Source: Methylocystis echinoides | GTDB lineage: Bacteria; Pseudomonadota; Alphaproteobacteria; Rhizobiales; Beijerinckiaceae | Direction of reading: 5' to 3' | DNA: 64,000 nt | Assembly: GCF_027923385.1 (NCBI RefSeq) | Contig: NZ_BSEC01000004.1 | Coordinates: forward strand, 129,081-193,080 | Shown: positions 45,936 to 54,746 of the stretch, piece after piece | Layout of the letters: each line of letters opens with the position of its first letter | Numbering within the stretch: the first letter of the stretch is position 1 | The notes under the pieces: generated by a model | Databases searched by the model: none | The model's input: the letters and a program-made list of their open reading frames with translations, nothing else | What the model was told of the DNA's origin: nothing | Program-made: the position numbers and the translations under genes

Positions 45936-46223
45936 TCAACAACTGCTGAAACATTTAGAGCGCAAGTCATAAACCTGGTCTCTACATTCAAGGTTACGGG
46001 GCAAGCCAATTCTGTTTTTCAAATCGCAGTTTCGCAGATCTTGAACGCTGGCATTTTCACATTGCGATTTACATGCCTGACATTCGTCGGGGTTCCCGCA
46101 TTTTGATCCGTTCGAGGCTGCTAGTATCGTAATCGCAGCAGCGGGATTGGTTAGACACGACCCCGGGGCGGCACAGACTAACCCCACCACGATAGGAAGA
46201 AAAAAAATCTGCGTGTGCATCAT
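45936..46223 (-). CDS. Small secreted Cys-rich protein
   Basis: This 95-residue protein starts at ATG46223 after GGAGAG. A signal peptide (HTQIFFLPIVVGLVCAAPGS) is followed by a mature domain with eight cysteines in the pattern C-x5-C-x2-C-x3-C-x10-C-x13-C-x10-C-x3-C. Such spacing implies a disulfide-knotted or metal-binding periplasmic peptide. No family is recognised. It lies alone between DUF2478 and a divergent small gene within the nitrogen-oxide island. Confidence 0.6.
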   Translation of the reverse strand: MMHTQIFFLPIVVGLVCAAPGSCLTNPAAAITILAASNGSKCGNPDECQACKSQCENASVQDLRNCDLKNRIGLPRNLECRDQVYDLRSKCFSSC

Positions 46224-46417
46224 TTTCTCTCCGTAGTTCGCCCTCCTGAGGGTTTGCGCTACGGGAAACATAATGACAGATTTGCGAAACGATGTTAATA
46301 AATTCGCCTCTCGCCAGGGTGAGTTCGCCGTGGAACTGCAGCGGCGGGCGTCGGCAATGACACGCATGGTTATGGCGTTGCGAGAGCGTGTCCCGTACAG
46401 AAATTGCGGGGAGAGCT

Positions 46418-46807
46418 ATGCTGAAGCACAGCATTTTCGAGGCGATCAAGAGATTAAAAGCCTCTCGCGAGAAATGCCGAACACACGCGCACGATTCACA
46501 CACAAAAGGCGAATGCCAGACTCCAATGGAGTGCGAAGCGCGCGATCACGATCACGGGGTCGCCGTAGGAAAAGAATGGGCGATGAGTCGAGCCGAGTGG
46601 GACGAACTGGAGGATGTCGCAGCTCTGAGCGGGGAGATGACATTTGCGGTTCTGGCCGTGGTCTTAGGGGCGCACGGCTACGACCCAGAAGAACTCGCCG
46701 AAGATTTTGGTTGCGATGACTATCCAGATAAGGTTCCGGCCGATGCGGAAGTAGCGGGCTTCGTCGAGGGCGCACGCCGCATCAAGAGCGCGGTGGAGGC
46801 CGCCTGA
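46418..46807 (+). CDS. Hypothetical protein with His/Cys-rich N-terminal segment
   Basis: This 129-residue soluble protein starts at ATG46418 after GGGAGAG. Residues about 18-50 contain CRTHAHDSHTKGEC, TPMEC and CEARDHDHG-type His, Cys and acidic residues that could bind metal. The C-terminal part (YDPEELAEDFGCDDY ... VAGFVEGARRIKSAVE) is helical. No family is recognised. It diverges from the Cys-rich secreted protein gene, so the two may share control. Confidence 0.6.
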   Translation: MLKHSIFEAIKRLKASREKCRTHAHDSHTKGECQTPMECEARDHDHGVAVGKEWAMSRAEWDELEDVAALSGEMTFAVLAVVLGAHGYDPEELAEDFGCDDYPDKVPADAEVAGFVEGARRIKSAVEAA

Positions 46808-47317
46808 TTTTTCTGCGAGGCTCGACCGCAAACCCTAGGGCGGGATCCACCTTGGGAGAATAAAGGTCCGGCCGGGGCTGCGAGGGATCCTCTGCGTTTC
46901 GCCAAGTTTGCGCTGATTTCCTTTGAACGCACACTCTGGGCGCCATTCTCGGTTCGCTCGACTAAGCCTTGGTTACAAACAGGGTATGCGCGGAAATTTT
47001 TAGTGGCCTCACGTCGAGCGAAGCTTGCGGCCATGCGGCGATTTCCAGCGGGGGACTGAACGCTGGCGGACGAACTCTCACCCCTGAGGAAATTCGCGGC
47101 GCCGACCATGCAGCTTGCGCCGCCGCAGCGGTCCTGCAGTCCCAGTCGTATCCAGGTCGAGTCGGATCACTGGCAAGCGCCAAATGCGGCGGAGCGCGTT
47201 TTCGCCGACGGGGAGAAGACACAAGCTTCACTTTCATTCGGCGGGCCCAAGGCGCCGTTGACGTTTCGGGCGGCTCTCAAATTTACGAGTTCATAATACC
47301 GTGTTAAGCTAAAACAC
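46808..47317. other. Intergenic stretch before nsrR
   Basis: No supported gene was found. A 112-codon plus-strand ORF (46969-47307) lacks a family and a ribosome site. The last 30 bases hold the nsrR promoter, with ATAATACCGTGTTAAGCT close to the start codon. Confidence 0.5.
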
Positions 47318-47752
47318 ATGAAATTGACCAACTTCACCGACTTCGGGCTCCGAGCGCTGATCCTTCTCGCTGATCGGAAGGGGGAGGTGTTGAGCGCGGC
47401 CGCGATCGCCGATCATTTCAACGTGTCGCGCCACCATATGGCGAAAGTGCTGCAAGAGCTCTCGGCGGCCGGATATGTCGAGGGCATCCGAGGCGCCCAA
47501 GGCGGCGTTCGCCTTGTCAGGGACCCACGTGACATCCGCATTGGCGACGTCGTGCGAAGCCTCGACAAGGATCAGGCGCTTGTCGACTGTTTTCGCGATG
47601 GATGGACGGACTGCGCGCTTTTGCCGCGCTGCCGGCTGAAGGGGATGTTGGCGCGCGCCAAGCAGGGATTTTTACGCGAACTCGATCGTTTCACCATCAG
47701 CGATTGCCTCGAAAAACGCGGCGCTGCCCCGATTCTCGACCTCACCGACTAA
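47318..47752 (+). CDS. nsrR: NsrR, NO-sensing Rrf2-family repressor
   Basis: The 144-residue winged-helix protein has KLTNFTDFGLRALILLADRK (residues 2-21), the recognition helix FNVSRHHMAKVLQELSAAG and the Rrf2 wing GAQGGVRLVR. Three Cys in VDCFRDGWTDCALLPRC (about 91-106) match the NsrR cluster-binding set. NO destroys the Fe-S cluster and lifts repression. It lies 123 bases upstream of hcp on the same strand, so hcp/hcr are probable targets. Matching motifs at 47797 and 43884 suggest it may also control nos and the ferritin-like gene. Confidence 0.92.
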   Translation: MKLTNFTDFGLRALILLADRKGEVLSAAAIADHFNVSRHHMAKVLQELSAAGYVEGIRGAQGGVRLVRDPRDIRIGDVVRSLDKDQALVDCFRDGWTDCALLPRCRLKGMLARAKQGFLRELDRFTISDCLEKRGAAPILDLTD

Positions 47753-47796
47753 CTGTTGCGCGCTTCCTTAGAAGCCTTCTTGACTTCCCCACTGTT

Positions 47797-47812
47797 TAAT
47801 AGGTATTCGAAT
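47797..47812. promoter_or_regulatory. Candidate NsrR operator at hcp
   Basis: TAATAGGTATTCGAAT ends 63 bases before the hcp ATG and matches the nosR/ferritin-like promoter motif at 14 of 16 positions. Assignment to NsrR is inferred from position. Confidence 0.5.
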
Positions 47813-47875
47813 TGCTGATTAAGCGCCCAAGCTCGGTGCGCCAATCAACGTGACGGAAGGCCGGAGGAAGCGCGC

Positions 47876-49540
47876 ATGTTTTGTTATCAATGCGAACAGA
47901 CTTATCGTTCGGACGAAGGCGCGGGCTGCTCCGGATCGAAGGGGATGTGCGGCAAGGACGCCGCGACCTCCGATTTGCAAGACGTTCTGCTGCATGTCTG
48001 CGAAGGGATCGGGCAATATCTGCATCGGGCCCGCGCCCTCGGCGCCACAGACGTGGAGGCTGATCGCTTCGTGCTCTACGCCTTCTTCACCACGCTGACC
48101 AACGTCAATTTCAACGCGGGCAAGTTTGTGCAGCTCATCGCGCAAGCGGGCGAAATCAAAAACCGCGTGAAAGCGCTTTACGAGACGGCCGCCGCCAAAG
48201 CTGGAAAGGCGCCGGAAACGCTCTCGGGCGCAGCCACTTTCATTCCAGCTGCGGATATGAATGGGCTCCTCGCGCAGGCGAGCGAAGCGTCCGTGAGGAA
48301 AGACGCGGCGACCCTTGGAGAGGATGTTGTCGGGCTTCGATCGCTGGTCCTATACGGCCTGAAAGGCGTCTGCGCTTACGCGCATCACGCGGAGGTACTC
48401 GGCGAGGAGCGCGACGCCATCTACGAGGCGGTCGAACATGCGCTCGATCTACTCGCGAGTGAACCCAAAGAAATCGGCCCGCTTCTCGATGAAGCGCTGG
48501 CGCTCGGCCGCGCCAATTTCGTCGCCATGGAGGCGCTCGATGCCGCCAATACGGGCAATTTCGGCACGCCCGAGCCGACGCAGGTCCGCATGACGCCCAA
48601 GAAGGGGAAGGCGGTGCTCGTTTCCGGCCACGACATGAAGGATCTCTGCGCGATCCTGGAGGCGACGAAGGACAAGGGCATCAACGTTTACACCCATGGC
48701 GAGCTGTTGCCGGCGCATTCCTATCCGAAGCTCAAAACCTATCCGCATCTCGCGGGCAATTACGGCGGCGCCTGGCAGGATCAGCAGAAGGAATTCGCTG
48801 AATTTCCTGGCCCCATCGTCATGACGTCCAACTGTCTGATCGAGCCGCAGCCGCGCTATCGTGGCCGCATCTTCACCGCAGGGCCGGTGGGTTGGCCGGG
48901 AATCCGTCATATCGATAACGGCGATTTCGCCATTGTAGCGCAGGCCGCCGCCGCGTTGCCGGGTTTTGCAGAGGATGCGCCGGAGGAGACGGTGACCATC
49001 GGATTCGGCCGCGATACCGTGCTCGGCGTCGCCGACAAGGTGATCGATGCCGTGAAGGCTGGCGCGATCCGCCACTTTTTCCTCGTGGGCGGTTGCGACG
49101 GCGCCGCGCCGGGCCGTAATTACTACACCGACTTTGCAGAGCATGCGCCCAAGGACACCGTCGTATTGACGCTTGGCTGCGGCAAATACCGCTTCAACCG
49201 GCACGACTTTGGGACGATCGACGGTCTGCCGCGCCTCCTCGACATGGGGCAATGCAACGACGCCTATTCGGCGCTCGTCGTCGCCACAAAGCTCGCCGAA
49301 GCGTTCGGCGTTGGCGTCAACGAACTGCCGTTGTCGTTGATCGTCTCCTGGTTCGAACAGAAGGCGGCCGCGGTGCTGCTGACCCTTCTGGCGCTCGGCC
49401 TGCGCAACGTGAGGCTCGGCCCGACGCTGCCGGCCTTCCTCACGCCTGCGCTGGTCAATGTGCTCGTCGAGAAATTCGGCGTGCTGCCTATCACGGAAGC
49501 CAAGGCCGATATCGAAGCGTCGTTGGCCCGGGCCGCGTAA
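47876..49540 (+). CDS. hcp: Hybrid-cluster protein (hydroxylamine reductase / NO reductase)
   Basis: This 554-residue Hcp reduces hydroxylamine and, physiologically, low NO to N2O. N-terminal cluster Cys are in MFCYQCEQT and [10 protein letters not shown] (residues 3-25). Hybrid-cluster ligands appear in SGHDMKDLC (His), [10 protein letters not shown] (Glu), SNCLIEPQ (Cys), GGCDGA (Cys), LGCGKYRFN (Cys) and a later Glu/Lys region. ATG47876 follows AGGAAGCGC. It is followed by an NADH-linked reductase, as in hcp-hcr pairs, and preceded by nsrR. Any N2O made by Hcp would feed the nearby NosZ. Confidence 0.97.
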   Translation: MFCYQCEQTYRSDEGAGCSGSKGMCGKDAATSDLQDVLLHVCEGIGQYLHRARALGATDVEADRFVLYAFFTTLTNVNFNAGKFVQLIAQAGEIKNRVKALYETAAAKAGKAPETLSGAATFIPAADMNGLLAQASEASVRKDAATLGEDVVGLRSLVLYGLKGVCAYAHHAEVLGEERDAIYEAVEHALDLLASEPKEIGPLLDEALALGRANFVAMEALDAANTGNFGTPEPTQVRMTPKKGKAVLVSGHDMKDLCAILEATKDKGINVYTHGELLPAHSYPKLKTYPHLAGNYGGAWQDQQKEFAEFPGPIVMTSNCLIEPQPRYRGRIFTAGPVGWPGIRHIDNGDFAIVAQAAAALPGFAEDAPEETVTIGFGRDTVLGVADKVIDAVKAGAIRHFFLVGGCDGAAPGRNYYTDFAEHAPKDTVVLTLGCGKYRFNRHDFGTIDGLPRLLDMGQCNDAYSALVVATKLAEAFGVGVNELPLSLIVSWFEQKAAAVLLTLLALGLRNVRLGPTLPAFLTPALVNVLVEKFGVLPITEAKADIEASLARAA

Positions 49541-49612
49541 CATCCGAATGCAGCCCCGCCCGAGCGTCGTTAAGCGCTCGGGCGAATATAATTCCCGCAC
49601 CGGACGTCCTCC

Positions 49613-50641
49613 ATGTTCAACGTCAATCTCGTCACGCGCGACGGCGCGTCGATTGAATTCGAAGCCGATTCTACCGACACTCTTCTCGATGCGGCGGCGA
49701 AGGCGAACATCTTTTTGCCCGCTGTCTGTCGGGAGGGCGGCTGCGGAACGTGCCGTGTGACGCGCAAAGCAGGAATTGTGTCGATTGGCCCTTACAGCAA
49801 ATCGGCGCTTACGGACGCCGATCGTGCCGCCGGGGACATCCTCTTGTGTCGCTCGAAGGCTTACAGCGATCTCCAATTGTCGGCGCCCTTCGACAGAGCC
49901 GCCGTCGGCTTTGCGCCGGTTCCTGAGCGTGGCGCGCGCGTGATAGACATCGCGCCTGCAGGCGCGGGGGCGATTCGCCTCGCTCTTCAATATGAGGATG
50001 ATCCCACACATGGACGCGCGGCGGAATTTATTCCAGGACAGTTCATGGAGCTCAAGCTTCCGGCAACGTCAATTGCCCGGGCCTACTCGCTCGCCAACAC
50101 CCCCAATTGGGATGGAACGCTTGAATTTCTGATTCGACAGCATCCGCAGGGCGCTTTTTCGGGCTATCTCAGAGACAGCGCCAAGATCGGCGACCTCCTT
50201 CTCGTCAAGGGCCCGCAGGGAAGTTTCACCGCCGACGAAGCCAGCCCGTCGCCCCGTTGGTTCGTGGCCGGCGGCACGGGCGTGGCTCCTATGCTGTCCA
50301 TGCTTCGGCAAATGGTCGAGTTCGGCATGACTCAGGAGGCGCGTCTCATTTTTGGCGTCAACACTGAAGACGAACTTTTCGCGACCGATGCGGTGAAGGA
50401 ATTATCGAGGTCGCTTCCGCGCTTGAACGTGACGCTTTGCGTCTGGCAGCCGGGACCAAATTGGACTGGCTTCGCCGGAACGCCTGCGGAGGCCCTCGCC
50501 GCCGCGCTCGCGGACGGCGGCGCACGTCCGGACATTTACGTGTGCGGTCCGCCTGCGCTCATAGAGGCGACGGAGGCCATCGCGCTCGCAGGGAGCGTTT
50601 CTCACGATCGGATATTCAGCGAACAGTTCTCGCCCGCTTGA
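49613..50641 (+). CDS. NADH oxidoreductase for Hcp, MmoC-like (ferredoxin domain first)
   Basis: The 342-residue protein has an N-terminal 2Fe-2S domain (CREGGCGTCRV and a later Cys in ILLCRSKAYSDLQL, residues about 38-85). An FAD domain (FIPGQFMELKLP, ARAYSLANTP) and an NAD domain (WFVAGGTGVAPMLSMLRQM, DIYVCGPPALIEATEAI) follow. E. coli Hcr has its ferredoxin domain last. This order and the sequence pattern instead recall MmoC, the reductase of soluble methane monooxygenase. Position 73 bases after hcp makes it the likely electron donor to Hcp. No mmo hydroxylase genes are present. Confidence 0.9.
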   Translation: MFNVNLVTRDGASIEFEADSTDTLLDAAAKANIFLPAVCREGGCGTCRVTRKAGIVSIGPYSKSALTDADRAAGDILLCRSKAYSDLQLSAPFDRAAVGFAPVPERGARVIDIAPAGAGAIRLALQYEDDPTHGRAAEFIPGQFMELKLPATSIARAYSLANTPNWDGTLEFLIRQHPQGAFSGYLRDSAKIGDLLLVKGPQGSFTADEASPSPRWFVAGGTGVAPMLSMLRQMVEFGMTQEARLIFGVNTEDELFATDAVKELSRSLPRLNVTLCVWQPGPNWTGFAGTPAEALAAALADGGARPDIYVCGPPALIEATEAIALAGSVSHDRIFSEQFSPA

Positions 50642-50715
50642 TAATATGGGCGTGCCGAATTGGTGGCCATCGCCCTTTATAGGGCGCGCGTGGCTGTGTT
50701 TCTCGAGAGTATGAC

Positions 50716-51288
50716 ATGGCGAAACCAACCCAAGCCGACGCTGAGAGGGCGGTGAGAACGCTCATCGAATGGGCAGGCGATGACCCCGATCGCGAGGGGC
50801 TGATCGATACCCCGGCTCGGGTCGTGCGATCCTATCGTGAATTATTCTCCGGCTATGGAAGCGATCCCCGCGAATACTTGCAACGCACTTTTGCGGAGGT
50901 TGGGGGATATGACGAACTGGTCGTGCTCAAAGACATCCGCGTCGTCAGCTTCTGTGAGCATCATATGCTGCCGGTGACCGGCCGCGCCCATGTTGGTTAC
51001 CTACCGGCGAATCGTGTCGTGGGGATCTCAAAACTCGCGCGCGTCGTGCACGGCTTTGCTCGCCGGCTGCAAATCCAGGAGAAACTCACCGCTGAAATCG
51101 CGGGAGCGATACAGGATATTCTTCAACCGCAGGGTGTCGGCGTCGTGATCGAAGCCGAACACAATTGCATGACTTTGCGCGGCGTCAATACGACGGGATC
51201 GAAGCTGACGACCAGCAGCCTGCTCGGCGTTATGCGGGACGATCCGCGCACGCGCGAGGAATTCCTGAGCCTTGTGCGCGGCGGATAA
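50716..51288 (+). CDS. folE: GTP cyclohydrolase I
   Basis: This 190-residue enzyme converts GTP to dihydroneopterin triphosphate for folate and methanopterin-type cofactors. The zinc/catalytic residues are in SFCEHHMLP (Cys and His) and the later HNCMTLRGV Cys. [20 protein letters not shown] is conserved. It lies 74 bases after the hcp reductase on the same strand and is probably the third gene of an NsrR-controlled operon. FolE needs a labile zinc-Cys site, so a spare copy may replace an NO-damaged housekeeping enzyme. That is inference. Confidence 0.95.
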   Translation: MAKPTQADAERAVRTLIEWAGDDPDREGLIDTPARVVRSYRELFSGYGSDPREYLQRTFAEVGGYDELVVLKDIRVVSFCEHHMLPVTGRAHVGYLPANRVVGISKLARVVHGFARRLQIQEKLTAEIAGAIQDILQPQGVGVVIEAEHNCMTLRGVNTTGSKLTTSSLLGVMRDDPRTREEFLSLVRGG

Positions 51289-51304
51289 GCGCCGCCGAAG
51301 AAAT

Positions 51305-51601
51305 CTACCTTCTCGCGCGCTCCATTGCGATTTCCGCGTGCAGGCTGTCGATGTCACGGAAGATGGAAGCGACCGCCATGACGCGACGTTTTTCTTTATA
51401 GTCCTCTGCGAGGCAGTCGATGAGCGGCGCATGATAATGCGTGCAATGCGCGCCTACAGCGAAAACTTTCTCGCCGGAAAGCACGAGAAGAATAATTTCC
51501 TCGCCCACGCGGCCGGCCAGTTTTTCGGCCGCTGCGAGATCGGCGAAATCGACGCCTCGCGAGAAATCAGGGTCGGTCAAGTTTTTCGGTTCTTCCGACA
51601 T
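51305..51601 (-). pseudogene. Rieske-domain N-terminal fragment
   Basis: The first 60 residues (DFADLAAAEKLAGRVGEEII ... VFAVGAHCTHYHAPL) match the start of a Rieske 2Fe-2S domain of the type fused to or paired with flavoprotein reductases. The first cluster pair C-T-H is present. The second half with the CPWHH pair is replaced by unrelated EDYKEKRRVMAVASIFRDID sequence. A 2Fe-2S cluster cannot form with half its ligands, so this is a decayed or rearranged gene. It converges on folE. Confidence 0.65.
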
Positions 51602-51716
51602 CGTGGTCGCGCCTCCCCGTATTCAACGGCGGGGAGACAGCGCGTGTTGGGAGGGACATTCCAGTGAAACTATCCGAGAACGCTTCGCCGCACAAGTTAT
51701 GGGCGCCGTCATAAAA

Positions 51717-52925
51717 TTATATCGGAGGTGCGCCTTCAGGGCCAACCCGCGGGTGCGTAAGAGCCTTGAAATAGAATAGCGCGAATCCACCGAAGGCGCC
51801 GCACCATGCGACTGCCGAAAGCGACAGCGCTAGGGAATAATGCGGGCCAAGAACCGGCGCCAGCAGGCGCAATAGCGCGGCGATCGTGATCATGGCGTAA
51901 ATCGCGGTCGTACGTTTGCCGGCGATGAGCGCGCGTCCGGTATGGCCGAGTGAAGCGCGCGTCATCACCGCAAGCGTCATTGTTCCGATGGCCCCGACCG
52001 TGAGGGCGTGGAGGGCGGCTGTCGGCGGCAGCAGCGGCGCGAGGCCATTGAGGCCAAGCAGCAGCAGGCCGACGGATAGCCAAGCATAGCCGAGATGCAA
52101 GATCCACAAGAGCGGCTCCGCAAAGGTCTTTTCGCCCCGCCAACGCGCGAGCCGGGCCGCGAGAGCGCCGCTGGCGGCAAGTTCGAGCCAGGGCGTTAGG
52201 GGTGATTCAGGCGCGAACGCCCATGTCAGCAGCGCCACGGCCGTCGCGACAAGCGCGGTTCGGTCCACCGAATCGAATTGAGCCGGCGTGGGCGAATTCG
52301 GGTCCTGCTTCACCAGCCAGTTGTGCGTGAAACTCGGGACGATCCGTCCGCCGATCAGGCTGACAAGCATCAATAGGGTTGCGACGCCGAGCCGATTGCC
52401 GACATCGCCGGGCGATGCAAACCCCAGCGCATCGCCATGGGTGAGCGCATTGCCGACAAGCAGCGACGCCAGTGCGCCGATCATCGGTAGATTGCGCCAA
52501 TTGCGTCCCGTGAAGATCTCCCGGGCGACGACAGTCAGAAATGCGGCGGGAAAGGCCAGATCAATGATTGCGGAGGCCTTCAGGCCGATTGCGCCTGAAA
52601 ACAGAATGGCGAGCCGTCCGCAAAACCACAGCGCGACGAGGGCCCCGAGCGGTGCTCCCTGAAGCGGCAGCCGGCCTGTCCAATTCGGGATCGCCGTCAG
52701 CAGAAATCCGGCGACGACTGCTCCGCCATAGCCGAACGCCATTTCATGGGCATGCCAGGCTGTCGGCGGAAACGCCGCCGGAGGTTCCGCCAAGCCCAAA
52801 ACAAAAGCGATGGACATGGGAACGACGACACAGCTCCAAAGCGCGGCAAGGAGGAAAAATGGCCTAAACCCGGCGGACAGAACTGTAGGGCCGGCATGTG
52901 GACGATATCTTGGGACCGGGCTCAT
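51717..52925 (-). CDS. nnrS: NnrS, heme/copper membrane protein for NO tolerance
   Basis: The 402-residue membrane protein has about 12 transmembrane helices. It starts at ATG52925 (MSPVPRYRPHAGPTVLSAGF); the longer frame would place 42 hydrophilic residues first. Conserved features are GFRPFFLLAA, WHAHEMAFGYGGAVVAGFLL, PSFTHNWL and ALHALTVGAIGTMTLAVMTR. NnrS protects against NO-driven iron chelation and is a standard member of NsrR/NnrR regulons. It is divergent from the CopD-like gene. A half-match to the shared promoter motif (GGTATTTGA) lies at 52960-52968. Confidence 0.93.
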   Translation of the reverse strand: MSPVPRYRPHAGPTVLSAGFRPFFLLAALWSCVVVPMSIAFVLGLAEPPAAFPPTAWHAHEMAFGYGGAVVAGFLLTAIPNWTGRLPLQGAPLGALVALWFCGRLAILFSGAIGLKASAIIDLAFPAAFLTVVAREIFTGRNWRNLPMIGALASLLVGNALTHGDALGFASPGDVGNRLGVATLLMLVSLIGGRIVPSFTHNWLVKQDPNSPTPAQFDSVDRTALVATAVALLTWAFAPESPLTPWLELAASGALAARLARWRGEKTFAEPLLWILHLGYAWLSVGLLLLGLNGLAPLLPPTAALHALTVGAIGTMTLAVMTRASLGHTGRALIAGKRTTAIYAMITIAALLRLLAPVLGPHYSLALSLSAVAWCGAFGGFALFYFKALTHPRVGPEGAPPI

Positions 52926-53053
52926 CGAGCGAACCACCTCTGGCGGTAATGTTGGCTTGGGTATTTGACGCCAATTTTCTATGCTGCGACTGTGAGAATG
53001 TCGAGGAAAAGGCGTCGTTGCGTTCGGCAGCGCGCACGGGTTCGAGGACAATT

Positions 53054-53518
53054 ATGGATCAACTTGCGATCGCCAGGGCCTTGCATGTGCTTGCCGTCGT
53101 CCTGTGGATTGGCGGCGTGGGTTTTGTGACGACGGTCCTGCTGCCGGCCGTTCGCCGGCTAAAGACGCCGCCCGAACGCGTCGCCTTTTTCGACGCCATC
53201 GAACGACGCTTCGCCTGGCAGGCCCGCGCCACGACAGTGCTCGCTGGAGCAACAGGGTTCTTCATGACGTCGCAGCTTGATTTGTGGAGTCGCTTTCACA
53301 CCGCTACTTACTGGTGGATGCATGCGATGGTCGCGGTGTGGCTCTTATTTACAGTCATGTTATTCGTGGCGGAGCCGCTCGTCCTGCACCGCTGGTTTGA
53401 TGAGCGGGCAAAATCCGATTCCGAAGGGACTTTCGCTCTGATCGAACGCATGCATCGCGTCTTGCTCCTGGCCAGCCTGATTACAATTTTGGGCGCGGTG
53501 GCAGGCAGTCACAGTTGA
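53054..53518 (+). CDS. CopD-like four-helix membrane protein
   Basis: This 154-residue protein has four transmembrane helices, starting at ATG53054 after GAGGAC. Segments include LHVLAVVLWIGGVGFVTTVL with an early His, RFAWQARATTVLAGATGFF and YWWMHAMVAVWLLFTVMLFV with a buried His. The pattern resembles the CopD/DUF2269-type putative heme- or copper-handling domains. It diverges from nnrS across a 128-base promoter region, so it may belong to the same NO-response group. The exact function is unknown. Confidence 0.75.
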   Translation: MDQLAIARALHVLAVVLWIGGVGFVTTVLLPAVRRLKTPPERVAFFDAIERRFAWQARATTVLAGATGFFMTSQLDLWSRFHTATYWWMHAMVAVWLLFTVMLFVAEPLVLHRWFDERAKSDSEGTFALIERMHRVLLLASLITILGAVAGSHS

Positions 53519-53864
53519 AGCATTGACGATGACTTCAACTGCGATGCTACGGGCGTCTTGCAACGGCGCGATGATCGCCATGGCCGAAATGGGCGCCGTT
53601 GCCGATGGTCATCTCTACGCAAGGATGGGCAGCAGGGGCGGCGAACGCACTCGTCCCCGCCGCCGCGAGAGCCGCGCAGAAACGAGAACGCGTAGCGAGC
53701 TTCGCTGCCTGAAGACCCCTGAACGTCTTGTGAGATTACCACAAGAAGTCTTCGTCTGTAAAAGACCGTATCAGAAAAGGAGGCCCGCCAGCCAAGCCGG
53801 CGAGCATCTGGTTTGCAGAGAAGGGGCTTAGCTTGGTCCCAATTCAACCGTTGGTCAATAGCAT
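53519..53864. other. Intergenic stretch
   Basis: A minus-strand frame (about 53720-53545) reads like a signal peptide (RSRFCAALAAAGTSAFAAPA) followed by a short His-rich segment but has no start codon, so it is at best a relic. Nothing else was seen. Confidence 0.4.
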
Positions 53865-54023
53865 CGGCTTCAAATCATCCATCAAAACATTGCGTTTTCG
53901 CTCGGCGTAAAGGCGATTTTTTTTGCGCTCACGTTTTCCGGATTCGCCACGTTGTGGGGCGCGATCGCGGCAGACGCGGGGGCCTCTTTGGTTGTGGTCG
54001 CGAACGCATTGCGGCAATTGCGA
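53865..54023 (+). pseudogene. Heavy-metal P1B-type ATPase C-terminal tail
   Basis: Translation LQIIHQNIAFSLGVKAIFFA, then TLWGAIAADAGASLVVVANA and LRQLR is the last two transmembrane helices of a ZntA/CadA-type ATPase. The rest (about 600 residues) is missing. The frame continues into the OmpA-like gene without a stop. Confidence 0.8.
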
Positions 54024-54746
54024 CCATCCAGTAACGGATCCGAAGTTAAGACGGTGGCTGAGCGCCTCTCTCGATTGGCCGAGAGTGGAAGTAGCGCCGC
54101 GTGGTCTGCGTCATTGCTGGCTATCCTAGTCATCGCGATTCTTTTTACCAGCCGGCCAGATTTCGAAACATCTCGATCGAAGCTCCAAGTGAAACCCGCG
54201 CTTTCGCCTGCTGGAGAGTCGGTCGTTCGTCGCCGTTTGGATCCCACGCCACGCGATCAGCCGGATGTAGCGGGGGCTCCAGCTGCGAACGCCAGCCGCG
54301 CAACAACTAAATACCTCCCAGACGGCTCGGCATTACAACTTCCGGCGTCCAGCGTCGAGGCCAGGATTTTATCGTTCATCCAGGCTGACGGTCATCGACG
54401 GGAAGTCGTTTGGTTCGCTTTAGATCGAGTGGGCTTCAAGAAAGGTAAGACCAAGCTACTGCCGTCCTCTCTTGAGCAGTTAAGGAACGTCGCCGCGATA
54501 TTTGCCGCTCATCCGAAACTGAGAGCAATCATCCATGGACGCGCGCAGGATGGCGACGTCGCGAAGAGAAAATTATCTCAAAAACGCGTCAGTATCGTAA
54601 GACGCGAACTTGGACAGATGGGCGTTGATCCTTCTCGGCTGAGTTCGAAGGAATACAAAAAAGACAGTTCAGCTGCACTATCCGCCATCGAGCAAGGAGG
54701 AGCAAGGGACACTCAAATCCTTCTCGGTCTGATTCCTAACCCGTAA
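53952..54746 (+). CDS. OmpA-like peptidoglycan-binding protein fused to P-type ATPase tail
   Basis: The ORF (264 codons from ATG53952; the open frame begins further upstream) starts in the ATPase tail. It then has a hydrophobic helix (AAWSASLLAILVIAILFTSR, residues about 49-68), a Pro/Ala-rich linker and a C-terminal OmpA-type domain (WFALDRVGFKKGKTKLLPSS, SLEQLRNVAAIFAAHPKLRA, RELGQMGVDPSRLSSKEYKK). The fold would bind peptidoglycan from an inner-membrane anchor, but the ligand-binding Asp and Arg of the domain are only partly conserved. The natural start could be inside the frame near the hydrophobic helix. The upstream helices probably come from a deletion fusion. Confidence 0.6.
   Translation: MWGAIAADAGASLVVVANALRQLRPSSNGSEVKTVAERLSRLAESGSSAAWSASLLAILVIAILFTSRPDFETSRSKLQVKPALSPAGESVVRRRLDPTPRDQPDVAGAPAANASRATTKYLPDGSALQLPASSVEARILSFIQADGHRREVVWFALDRVGFKKGKTKLLPSSLEQLRNVAAIFAAHPKLRAIIHGRAQDGDVAKRKLSQKRVSIVRRELGQMGVDPSRLSSKEYKKDSSAALSAIEQGGARDTQILLGLIPNP

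Noticed and set aside
46969..47307. 112-codon plus-strand ORF upstream of nsrR
   Set aside because: No ribosome site, no family, and it runs into the nsrR promoter.
48449..50011. 520-codon minus-strand ORF across hcp and the reductase
   Set aside because: It covers two well-defined genes in antisense and has no recognisable domain.
49613..50641. Assignment of the reductase as mmoC of soluble methane monooxygenase
   Set aside because: No mmoXYBZD genes are near, and it follows hcp; role as Hcp reductase is more likely although the domain order is MmoC-like.
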